A program made the position numbers and the translations under genes. The notes beneath the pieces are model-generated. The model was not told the DNA's origin. It ran no database searches and saw nothing but the letters and a program-made list of their open reading frames with translations. From assembly GCF_000499845.2 (NCBI RefSeq), contig NC_023749.2, positions 30,334,626 through 30,398,625 of the forward strand: 64,000 bases of DNA. Reading direction: 5' to 3'. Of the stretch, positions 33,759-43,171 are shown piece after piece. This stretch comes from Phaseolus vulgaris (lineage: Eukaryota > Streptophyta > Magnoliopsida > Fabales > Fabaceae). The number at the start of each line of letters is the position of its first letter. Position 1 is the stretch's first letter.

Positions 33759-35752
33759 ATCTTTCAGGCATCGCCCTCTCCGCTATGGCCTCTTCAGGCG
33801 TCAGCCCAGCGGGCGTCGCCTCAATCATCGTCGCGTCCCCGCTTGGCGGACGCTCATACACCATGAATACGCCTCTCTTCGTTTTCAGGCTATTTTCATA
33901 GCATTTCCTCGCCTCCTCCTGGTCTGACCTGATGACTATCACCCGGCCACTGAGGTCCGGCAGCTTCATCTTCATGTGACGGGTGGAGGACACCGCACTC
34001 AGACGGTTTAGCGCCGGTCTGCCCAGCAGAATATTGTAGGCAGAATTAGCATTCACGACGAGGTACCGGATGCTCTCGGTACGGGAGGCCTCTCCGTCTG
34101 TGAACGTAGTCCTCAACTCCAGGTACCCCCAGACTTCTACCTGGTTATCCCCGAACCCATACAAACATCCCGTATAGGGACTCAACAGATCGGGGGACAA
34201 CCGTAACTTATTAAAGGTCGACAGAAACATGACGTCTGCCGAGCTTCCTTGATCAACAAGCTCTGTGGACCTTCCTTCCAGCTGTGACGACTGAGATGAC
34301 AACGGGGTCGTTGTCGTGGGGTACCACATCTCGGAGGTCTCTTCTTGTGAACACAATATCTGACTCCCAAGGCTCCCCCGAGAGCCTTTCTTCGATTGAA
34401 TTCACCCCCCTCGTGTATTTCTTCCGCTGGGAGGCGGTGGGTCCTCCCCCTGAAAAACCTCCAGCAATGGTGTGGACCTCGCCAAGCACAGGCATCTCGT
34501 GGGCTGGCTCCTCTGCCGGCGGCGGCAAGGTGGCGGTCGTTGTGGAATCTGTGACATAATCTTTCAAAAACCCAGTTCTCACCAGCTCATCTAGCTGGTA
34601 GCCCAACGACAGGCAATTATCAATCTGGTGCCCGAAAGCCTCGTGGAATTCGCACCAAGAGTCTTTACGGGGCCCTAACACCTTGTCGGTCTTCGCCGGT
34701 CGCCTCAGCCTCTCGGCTATGTTGGGTACGGCGATCAAATCCTTCAACTCAACCACGAAGTTGTACCTCGCCGGTCTTGCTCTTTCTCTGGCGGGGCGTT
34801 CGCCTCCTGCTGGGCCCCGGGGCTGGGGCTTTCTGGCCTCGTAGGGGCGTCTCGCCTCTGGCTTCTTTTTTCCCGTCGTGGTCTCGTTGACTCTGACGGG
34901 TTGAACTCGCGCCGGTCCCCTTGGGCGTGAGGGCACGGCGCTGGTGCGCTTCACACATACCTCCCCTTCCGAAGCAATATGCTCTACCGCCCTGCGCCGT
35001 AATTCAGCAAAAGTCCTAGGGCGATTGCGGATAATGGATTCTCCGAAGGGGCCGGGGCACACGCCTTTCACAAACGCGTACACGATCATAGGCTCCTCTG
35101 TTGTGCCAACCTTCACGACCTGGGCCCCGAAGCGATTGATGTACTCCTTCAGGGTCTCCCCCTAATACTGCTTTACGTCGAACAGATCATAGGAGACCGG
35201 CGGCGGGGCCTTGTTGGCTAAGTACTGTTCTCGGAACAATCGCGACAATTGGCGAAAAGATGTGATATGCCCCTCTGGGAGGCTAATGAACCAGTCCATA
35301 GCCATCCCGGTCAGGGTGCTCATGAAGAGCTTGCACTTGGCAGCATCAGAACCGCCTATCAGGACCATCTGCGTGTGAAATGCAGCCAGGTGCGTCTCTG
35401 GGTCCTCCATCCCGGTGAAGATCACCTTGGGTCCCGCGAACGTGTTTGGGATCGCTGCGTCTAGGATCTCCTGTGAGAAAGGAGTGGAAAACTCCCTTGG
35501 TGGGGAATGGTTCTCCATCTCGTCATGTCCAGGCCGCCTCCTATCGTTTCTCAGGCCCTGGCGCAACTCCTCATTCACACGGTGGAGCTCTTCGTTCCGC
35601 TCATGCGAGGCGTCAAGGTCTGCCTGCATGCGTTCCTGCTCCATTTTCGAATCCGCCATGTCCTGCTGCAGCCCCCTCATTATTTCCAGGACCTGCTGCA
35701 TGGATAGGTCTGCTGGGGCTGCGCGTGCTGCTCTTCGTCTGGTGGGGGCCAT
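33736..35752 (-). pseudogene. E2 Gag and protease, one stop and two 2-bp deletions
   Basis: ATG at 35752 gives MAPTRRRAARAAPADL, a coiled coil, then the gag domain (AMDWFISLPEGHI). A TAG at 35162 replaces Q in VKQYQGET of E4. The frame then continues through a basic stretch and WCEFHEAFGHQIDNC. Near 34252 a 2-bp loss truncates the frame just before the protease motif LVDQGSSADV, which is present in the next frame (34356-33736). A second 2-bp loss near 33763 separates protease from pol. E4 has none of these three changes and serves as the undamaged comparison. Confidence 0.88.
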
Positions 35753-35830
35753 TGTCACTCCAACCTCCTTCAGCGCTACTGCAACCTAATAGATTTTCTC
35801 GAACTTGTGATGGGACTAATGTTTTATATC

Positions 35831-35849
35831 GGCCCCACGGTGGGCGCCA
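35831..35849 (-). promoter_or_regulatory. Primer-binding site of E2
   Basis: TTTGGCGCCCACCGTGGGGC on the minus strand, directly after the LTR end CAGAACA. Confidence 0.8.
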
Positions 35850-35851
35850 AA

Positions 35852-37089
35852 TGTTCTGTCCGGTTGACCGGGACGTCTTCGTGCACGACCTCAACCGTCA
35901 GCTAGGGACTCCTTCCCACTGATTGCCTGTGGATTCCTGCAAAAAAGAGGACAAAGAGGCGCCCTAGCGGCCGTTTGCACTCCGACGCTCAAGTCAGCCA
36001 GCAAGTAACACCAAAAACTGTCCACCTACGTGTCTGAGCACCGCGTGTGGTACTCTGAAGGTGGTAATAGAACTGTGTATATGTGTGTGTTGTCTCCTTC
36101 AGGCAAAAATATTTCCCAGTCACTTGTATGTAACCTTGAAGCACGAGCAAGCAACTAGAGAGTTCTCTGGTAAATTTGCCGAAAGTTCCAACCCTTTTTC
36201 CAACATTCTCCGCGCTATTTAAACTGCCCAAGCATTTAAAGCATCTTAAAGCGCTTTTAATCACAAACGTAACGCACTCATTAAAGCGCTTAATTAGAAA
36301 ACGTAGCGCATTTAAGACGCTGAAACGCTCGGGAGCCATTATAGTACCTGAATGCTCGAAAGGGAAACTGTATTGAATAACCTTTAATTACCTGGCACCT
36401 GACTAAAGGGTGTTTCTATTCTGGCATGGTTGTCGTACACGTGGAGGGCCTCACGACGCCATGGCCCCATCCGGGGACGCTTCTGCCCATCTGGGGACGT
36501 TTCTACGTGTGAGTCCTCCTGCTGAGAGTGCTACTGCGCTAGGGGTGACTTTTTGGGTGCCAACTCATGCCCCCAAGTATCTAGTCACTTACTTTGAGAG
36601 CGTATCTGCCTTCCTTTTGTACTCTGCACCCGGTTGCCCTGGGCGTGACTTTCCTCTTGAGTCGTATCTGCCCTACGGGCGTCTCTGGGGCGGCAGGAGC
36701 ACGTCACGAGTCAAGCTGCCCTTCACTGGTACTATTACTATGGCCTTGAAGCCACCTTTTCCTTCTCTTTATCGCTGCCCCGTGCTATTGGGACCTGAGG
36801 CCTTCCCACGGCGTCGCTCCCTCCATGGTCTTTCCTACCCATGGGTATCGGGGAACCACACCGTGATTGCCTTACTTTAGCATTGTTTGATCTGGCGACG
36901 CCCTGATTGGGCGGCGCCTTCACCTAGGCGACGCCTTGCCTTGGCGACGCTTCTGGTGGGGCGACGCCTTCACCAGGCGACGCCTCCTCTTGGCATTCCT
37001 CCACCTAGGCGACGCCTTGCGTTGACTTTGACTCTCCAGCAATTGACTTTGACCTTGACTTAGTCAACGCCCGGATACGGGACGGTACA
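35852..37089 (-). repeat. 5' LTR of E2
   Basis: 1238 bp, the same length as the 3' LTR and nearly identical. Conserved 17-bp motif at 35978-35994. Outer TSD copy ACTCA at 37090-37094. Confidence 0.93.
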
Positions 37090-37094
37090 ACTCA

Positions 37095-37806
37095 TGAAGG
37101 AACAAATGAGGTGAAAAAAGCTAGAAAGCATGCTCTCATCCAAGAGTATGAGATGTTTAGAATGCTTAAAGGAGAAACAATTGTTGAGGTGCAGAAAAGG
37201 TTTACGCACATCATCAATCACCTTATGAGCCTATACAAGACCTTTGACAAAGAAGAGCTGAACATAAAGATCTTGAAATGTCTTGATAGAGCATGACAAC
37301 CAAAGGTAACTGCTATTTCCGAATCTAAAGATCTAACATCATTAAGTGTTGCTTCTTTGTTTGGAAAGCTTAGGGAACATGAGCTAGAGATGAATAAACT
37401 CAATGTTCAAGAGAGTGAAGATAAGCACACAAGGAGCATAGCCTTGAAAGCATCCAAACACAAGGGAAAGCAAGATTCAAGTGATGATAGTGATGAGGAA
37501 AACCTTAGCTTGCTGTCAAGAAAATTCAGCAAATTCCTAAAGAGAAACCGCAACAAAGACAACAACAAGGATAGGTATGGAAACAAGAAACCCAATGAAT
37601 TCAATTCAAATAACTATACTTGTTTTGGTTGTGGTGAGCAAGGTCATATAAAGGCAGATTGTCCCAACAAGAGCAAAGAGAAAAAGACTAGTTACAAGGA
37701 GAAGAAAGGCAAGACAAAAAGAGCCTACATAGCTTGGATGAAAATGAGGTGTCATCATCAAGTTCTTCATCAAGTGAAGATGAAAAAGCAAACATATGTT
37801 TCGTAG
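37095..37806 (+). pseudogene. Copia-type Gag of the gag-only element, part 2 of 2, with zinc knuckle
   Basis: Resumes the frame broken by E2: EGTNEVKKARKHALIQEYE, then MLKGETIVEVQKRFTHIINHL, the second half of the UBN2-type gag. A TGA at 37294 (after ILKCLDRA) interrupts; the frame goes on to a lysine-rich stretch and the CCHC knuckle CFGCGEQGHIKADC (37621-37662), which would bind element RNA. It ends at a TAG at 37804 within a 27-bp duplication (GATGAAAAAGCAAACATATG twice, from about 37779). Confidence 0.82.
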
Positions 37807-37879
37807 ATGAAAAAGCAAACATATGTTTGGTAGCTGAAAATGATGATGAATCTTGCAGCTCAAGTGAGGTAAGTTCATG

Positions 37880-38480
37880 TGCTTCCTTAAATTAACAACA
37901 TTATAGTGAATTGCTTGAAGCTTTTCAAGAAACACATGATGAAGCTAATAGATTGGTTCTTTCAAACAACCGATTGAAAGATCTTAACAGTTGGCTTGAA
38001 AAGAGAGTTAAGTCACTTGAAGAGGATCTAGAAAAAGCAAAATGTGATTTTGAAAAATTGGAAAATCATTTCAAAAATGCCTTTTGCAAGTGTGATACTC
38101 TCATTTGCACAAATTGTGAAAATCTTGAGAAAAAGGTTCACTATCTTGTTGAAAATGTGGACAAGCTTTCAAAGGGGAAATCAAACTTTGAGAATGTCTT
38201 GGCATCTCAAAGCTGTGTTTTTGGAAAGGCTGGTTTAGGCTTTAATCCACAGAACAAGCAAGATAGATTTTCAAAAAGTTTTTCAAGAAAATCATAAAAA
38301 CAACCGATTGTTACATGCTTTTACTGCATGAAGAAAGGTCACTCTGTTAGGTTCTGTAAAATTAGAAAATATTTTGTTCCAAGAGGTTTTATGAAATGGA
38401 TTCCAAAGGGATGTGATGTTTCTAACTGCAAAGAAAAGTCAAACGGACCCAAATTTGTAAGGGGACCAAATCTTGCTACT
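37880..38480 (+). pseudogene. Coiled-coil and second C/H-rich segment downstream of Gag in the gag-only element
   Basis: 37911-38297 encodes a heptad-rich segment (RLKDLNSWLEKRVKSLEEDL) followed by paired cysteines (FCKCDTLICTNC). After a stop at 38295, another frame gives CFYCMKKGHSVRFC, a second CCHC-like knuckle (about 38318-38360). In related plant copia polyproteins such a segment lies between gag and protease, but here no protease follows. The frames are broken, so it is probably the remnant of a longer gag polyprotein. Confidence 0.6.
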
Positions 38481-39266
38481 TGAAATTACTTATGCAGGAA
38501 AACTAAAGAGAAAAGGAGGAACTGAGTCATCTGATCAAGCTGTTGAAGAAAAAGGCAAATATTGAAGCTAAATCAATACTATGCAAAAGACATCAACAGT
38601 GAAAAGAAATTTCTTGATCAAAATGCACATGGCATTGAAGAATCAACATAAGGATAAGACTTTCCTTTATTTTTTTTCTCAATTTTTGTTTCAAAGTTCC
38701 TTCTCATGGTTAAAACAATCTTGTTATGATTAATATCATCTGCTTTGAACTGCTTCTGCTCATGGTTAAAATTCAAAAACAGTTTTAATTGCTGCAGAAA
38801 AACAACCGATTGTTTCTTTGAAACAACCGATTGTTTTGGGTCTGACAGCACTGTGAAGAAATTCTTTTAATTGCTATTTTGAATTTCTATTCGTTGCAGA
38901 TCAATTCAAAGGGAGAATCTTGGTCAAAGAACCTGTATTTAAAAGCTGATTACGTTCAGAGAGAAGTTACAACAGTCTTAAAGGAGAATATTCCAAAGTC
39001 TTGGAAATTCAAGAGCATTAATGACTAGTCAAAGATCACATGTGAAGACCATGTGATTTTCAGCTTTTTCTGACTTTTTCTGTGCAGAGCAGAGTCAAGT
39101 ACTCTCTCTCTGAAAATCAGGTACCCTTTAATGAAATTAAATTCATTTTTTATTCTCTTACTGCTATAAAATCAAGTGCAGAATTCTTCAACAAAGAACA
39201 ACGAATTGCAACATCTCTTGCAAAAATCTGTGAAGAGTGTTCTCCTCTGTTTTCATCTCTGCTGTC
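38481..39266. other. Non-coding interval inside the gag-only element
   Basis: No supported gene. It contains two CAACCGATTG motifs (38803, 38824), repeated TCATGGTTAAAA words, and what may be the leader of the next ORF. Confidence 0.5.
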
Positions 39267-40468
39267 ATGGAATCAACTCCTCCCACCTCAAAAAGAGTCA
39301 AAACAAGGGCTGTAAGGTCTGGAGGAAGGCTAGAAGGCTGGTTTTCTGGAGATAATGATCTCATTGAGAAGTATAGGTATGAAAACTTATCAAGAAGATA
39401 AACAACCCCAAGATTGTATGTTTTGATTGGCTGAAAAGTCAAAAGCTTGATAATGTGAGAAGGCTGCTCAAGGATCAATCTCTCAGAATGTTTCTGGAGA
39501 TGAAGGGAAACATTTATCCAGATTTGGTGAGAGTATTCTACACAAACTTGAAGTTTGAGGGAAACAATCTAGTTTCTCATGTGAAAGGTGTAGAAATGGA
39601 GATAAATCATGAAGTTTGGACTGCTGTTGCTGGACTTCAGTTTTCTGGTCTAAGAATCAACAAGGGAAACCTTGGTTTGGTGGAGGATTTTAACAAAATC
39701 CAATTCTACAAAAGTTGCGTGAAGAATAATCATGCTCAAGTTAGTACATGCTCGGTTGGAGGTTTGAAACTTGATGAGAGATTGCTTGCTCTCATTATAA
39801 CTTGGATTCTAACTCCAAGGGGGAGTAATCATTCTGTGCTAACTGAAGAAGATCTGGTTTATATCTTCTACATCACCAAGAAAATCAAGATCAATTGGAT
39901 TCATATAATCAAAGAACACATGCAAAAAGCCATGAGGTTAGGTGATTATAACTATCCATATGCTGTTTTGATATATAAATTTCTACTCTATTTTGAAGTT
40001 AATCTTGAAGATGAAACTTCTGAGCTGGTCAAGTCAACTTAAGAGTTGAACAATGGATCACTCAGCAAGATGGGTTTTACAAAAGTAGGTGGAAAATGGA
40101 TAAGCAAGGATGGTGATCATGGTGCCTCATCTAGTGGTGCTGCAAATCTTGAACAAGATGAACCTGCTGATATGGATGTTCAACATGAAAATCCACCTGA
40201 AGATTTTCAATATGCAGGACCAAGTGTTGATGATGGACATCAAGGAGAAAGAATGTCAACCATGTCGTCTTTTGAAAGACTCATGATGAATAGGCTTGAT
40301 AGCTTTGCTGAATATCAAAGGAGCCTCCATGATCTTTGTGTTAGTAATTTCCAAAGGATTGGCACCAGATTTGAGAACATGGATGCAAGGTTTATGACTC
40401 TGGATGAACATATTGAAGCTGTTCAGAATAAAATCTTTGATCTTCAGTTTGTTGATGAAGAAGATTGA
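39267..40468 (+). pseudogene. Plant-transposon-protein-like ORF of the gag-only element
   Basis: ATG at 39267 begins MESTPPTSKRVKTRAVR, a basic N-terminus. After a frameshift near 39400 a long frame (39455-40042) contains FYTNLKFEGNNLVSHVKGV, EINHEVWTAVAGLQFSG and RLLALIITWILTPRGSNHS, which resembles the 'putative plant transposon protein' family (Transposase_32, recalled and unverified). A TAA at 40040 interrupts, and the same frame continues to 40468 with an acidic linker and a helical tail. It sits just upstream of the polypurine tract, the place of extra or env-like ORFs in other LTR elements. Function unknown. Confidence 0.68.
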
Positions 40469-40849
40469 AGGAAAAACAACCGATTGTTTAGATAACCAAT
40501 CGATTGTTTTTGGCTAATCGTTCTGGTTTTTATTTCCTTCCTTCTGTTGTTGCTGCTTTAATTATGATATAATGAAAACAATATTTTGTTTTATCTTTTA
40601 TCTTTGTCTATTTGTGAAGACAAATAGGGGGACATATATGTTGTTGTGATTTAAGTTTCTGTTTTCAGTTGATAAAACAGTTTGGGTTATGTAATATGTT
40701 TCTGATATTAAGTGTTTTGATCTTTAACTGTTAATTTGTATCCTAACAAAATATCAGAAGTTCAATGTTTTACTCAAAGTTCTATTGCAGGAACTGCTTC
40801 AGATTTAATCAGGTACAACACAAGCATCAGGGATTTGTTTTCATCAAAT

Positions 40850-40859
40850 AGGGGGAGAT
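40850..40859 (+). promoter_or_regulatory. Polypurine tract of the gag-only element
   Basis: ATAGGGGGAGAT immediately before TGTTGAACC of the 3' LTR, the form usual in plant Ty1/copia elements. It fixes the orientation as plus. Confidence 0.8.
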
Positions 40860-41990
40860 TGTTGAACCAAGTGGTGTTCAAGCTTTGAAGAATCCAAATC
40901 CTTTGAAGGATGTTGAAGCCTCTGCTGTGCTTGATGTTGCTGTGCTGGTTTAAGCTTTGTTCTGGGGTAGTTTATTGTTGTAATCCACCCTATGATTAAA
41001 TCTAAAGCATTAACATTCTCAATCTTTGTGAAAACAAAATGATTTCAAACTAACTAAAAACAACTGATTGTTTTGTCGAAACAACCGATTGTTTGTACTT
41101 AGGTGTTTTGAGAAAAAGTTTGAAAACTGTTTTGAATGGTTAAACTGTTAAGTACCAAAACAACCGATTGATTCGAGGAAACAACCGATTGTGTGTTTTG
41201 GGACCATAACAGAAAAACTGTTTTCTTTGACTGAGCTTTAATTGATTTAACTGTTTACGCTCCAGTCATTAAATGCTTTGACCAATCTTTTAATGCAATT
41301 TAAGAGTTTGTTAAGATTTGATAACAAACTACATCTTTGAATATATTCAGAAAAACAGATTTAAGAATTAAGAATATTTGACAAAGTTTTTCTAAGAGAG
41401 TTTTTTAAAGTGTTGAGATTGCTAAGTTGTTTTGTGATTGATCAAAGTGCTGGAATAGGATTCTGCTTGTATTGATTTCGGATTATCTTCTGTAACAAGT
41501 GTAGTCCTTGTACTCTGTTGAACAATTTCGTTTCTGTGTTTGCTGAGATTGGTTGTGTGTTCTTGAGGTGTTCAAGATCAGCAATCTTAGTGTTGGCCAA
41601 GGAGAGTGTGTTTCTTGAGGTGTTCAAGGTCATTCTCTTGGTTGTTGTGTAAGTGATCAAGTGGTGATTGCTTAGTGGATATCCTCAAGGTTTCTGAGAA
41701 GACTGGATGTAGCTCTGGATTTGGAGTGAACCAGTATAAACAATTGTGTACCTCTATCTCTAACTCTTTAAATTAAGTTTGTTTGTTGTTTACTGGTATA
41801 AACAACCGATTGTTTCTACAAAACAACCGATTGTTTTTCTGGTCTATAGCTTTTGCTAGCTGTTTTGCTAACTGAATTGCTAATCATTTGGTTCCTGAGA
41901 TAAATTCATTCTAGTTTTTGAAATATTTGCGAAAACCCTTTTAAACAATTCACCCCCCCCCCCTCTAGTTTAAAGCCATCTTTTCTAACA
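40860..41990 (+). repeat. 3' LTR of the gag-only element
   Basis: 1131 bp, TGTTGAACCA...CTAACA; its first ~316 bp match 23075-23390. It contains several CAACCGATTG motifs (41082, 41161, 41182, 41803, 41824) and a C9 run followed by CTCTAG near its end. TSD copy GTTTT follows at 41991. Confidence 0.88.
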
Positions 41991-42477
41991 GTTTTCTCTC
42001 TTGATGCATAAGCTGAAGGAACTTGCAGGTTCGATATTGAAGGTTGTTGCATGCAAGGGCAAGTGGCCGTGAGCAAACCAACTGTGGTCTTGACTTACTG
42101 ATCTACGTAGCAGAGTGTAGTGCTAGCAAAGTTGTCTGGCAAGTTAATTGTTGTTTAAATTGCTGCATAATTTATTTGGTTTGGCTGCTGCATATTTTCC
42201 CATCTGGTTTGGTTGATGCCACATTTATTCTAAACTTTCTTGAGATGATTAAAGCACCCTTTGGTTGCTGCTCCAAGTGGCTGCTACATGCTTTGTAGTG
42301 TACGTGTTTCCTAAGTATGGATGTGGTTATGCATATTCTGCTTTGGGGTTGTAATGAGGTGGATTAAGCCATATAATGGGGGTCTTGTTATAAGCCATAA
42401 GGAGGAGTAACAATGAGATTTTGTATACCCCTGAAGTATCCCTCTTATTTTAATTTATTCATTGTTGATAAAAAAAG
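41991..42477 (+). other. LINE 3' UTR end with A-tail
   Basis: Continues the LINE 3' UTR from 23074. It ends TATCCCTCTTATTTTAATTT...TTGTTGATAAAAAA, the usual plant L1 tail, then the TSD AACGAATA (42478-42485). Confidence 0.7.
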
Positions 42478-42485
42478 AACGAATA

Positions 42486-42883
42486 GGTATAATATCTCAA
42501 AACAAATAGATCCCATGTAACTATCTTAAGAATATGAAATAATAGATAAATTGAAGTACAAAAGAATGACACATGTAGTTCACATTCAACCATGATATTT
42601 AGACAAATGGATTAAGTTATAACGGAAACAAAGAGAAAAGAATGGTGAAACTACCGCAAGAGATTAATTATATAAATTAAGTACCAGTGGATTAAGTTAT
42701 TTAACATTTGTGTGGGTCGAATTTGGATCTGCAGTGTTAAATTATCATGTAGTCATTAGCAATGACTAGGAATGTACCAATCACGGGTTAAAATTGTTTG
42801 GTAGGAAACTAGGAATTTGCTGTTTTATTGCAGGTATGTTGGTGATGTAGCTTGGACTATTTTATTGTGGAAACCTTTACCTT
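42486..42883. other. AT-rich flank, no supported gene
   Basis: Pre-insertion flank of the LINE running to the start of the copia element. No gene or repeat seen. Confidence 0.5.
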
Positions 42884-43144
42884 TGTTGGTTATTAATTCT
42901 GATTTTATTATTATTAATTCTGATTTTATTACCCTCAAAATATTTTACCCTTATATTGCATTAATGGTCAGTTTATAGGCTTGTTAGTAGTCCTATTTGA
43001 TAGCTTACAGTAATTGTAATTTTATTATATATATGATTGAGTAAATCAAAATGAATAAGATCAGTTTTGCAATTCTGTGCAATTATGTTCAATCAGTTGC
43101 TACAATCTTTTGTCTTCTCTTATTTTCTTCAATTAGTTCCTACA
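42884..43144 (+). repeat. 5' LTR of the copia element
   Basis: 261 bp, TGTTGG...CCTACA; its first ~165 bp match the 3' LTR pieces (45776-45785 joined to 46604-46745). Confidence 0.85.
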
Positions 43145-43146
43145 AC

Positions 43147-43160
43147 TGGTATCAAGAGCT
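43147..43160 (+). promoter_or_regulatory. Primer-binding site of the copia element
   Basis: TGGTATCAAGAGCT lies two bases after the LTR and corresponds to the initiator-Met tRNA primer site usual in plant copia elements. Confidence 0.85.
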
Positions 43161-43171
43161 AGTCTGTTATC

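Larger units (their letters stand above)
23583..37089 (-). mobile_element. Ty3/gypsy Tat-type retrotransposon E2 (family C), complete, with two antisense ORFs
   Basis: 13,507 bp with TSD ACTCA on both sides (23578-23582, 37090-37094). The LTRs are 1238 bp each (23583-24820 and 35852-37089), with about a dozen differences by eye. The element reads on the minus strand: gag-protease 35752-33736, RT-RNase H-integrase 33758-30324. Between integrase and the 3' LTR lie two ORFs on the plus strand, 25545-27821 and 29193-29813. Defects are few: one TAG in gag, two 2-bp deletions in gag-protease and its linker, and one TAG in integrase. It is nested in the gag-only element, so it is the latest insertion of that stack. 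Confidence 0.93.
23075..41990 (+). mobile_element. Non-autonomous gag-only LTR retrotransposon (TR-GAG-like), interrupted by E2
   Basis: TGTTGAACCA at 23075 and ...TTTTCTAACA ending at 41990 are the outer ends; the TSD GTTTT flanks both (23070-23074, 41991-41995). Without E2 it is about 5.4 kb. The 5' LTR is truncated and fused to gag; the 3' LTR is complete. It encodes a copia-type gag with a zinc knuckle, a coiled-coil segment, a second C/H-rich knuckle and a plant-transposon-protein-like ORF, but no protease, integrase or RT. It would need enzymes from a partner element. E2 lies inside the gag frame at TSD ACTCA, and removing E2 restores the frame (EFTHEGTNEV). Confidence 0.85.
6441..42477 (+). 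mobile_element. LINE (L1-type) retrotransposon, internally deleted and split by two nested insertions
   Basis: The LINE comprises 6441-8903, 21552-23074 and 41991-42477, about 4.5 kb after removing the insertions. Its ends are an 8-bp TSD, AACGAATA, at 6433-6440 and 42478-42485. The 3' end has the usual TTGATAAAAAA tail (42465-42476). It contains an RRM-bearing ORF1, the start of an ORF2 endonuclease, then the ORF2 C-terminus and a 3' UTR; the reverse transcriptase is missing. Both junctions rejoin cleanly: removing E1 plus one GTTTT restores the ORF2 frame WRRPRFCWES, and removing the gag-only element plus one GTTTT rejoins the 3' UTR. The nested arrangement therefore follows directly from the sequence. 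Confidence 0.82.

Noticed and set aside
43147..43160. tRNA-like sequence
   Set aside because: Only the 3'-end complement of a tRNA is present, as expected for a primer-binding site; no cloverleaf.
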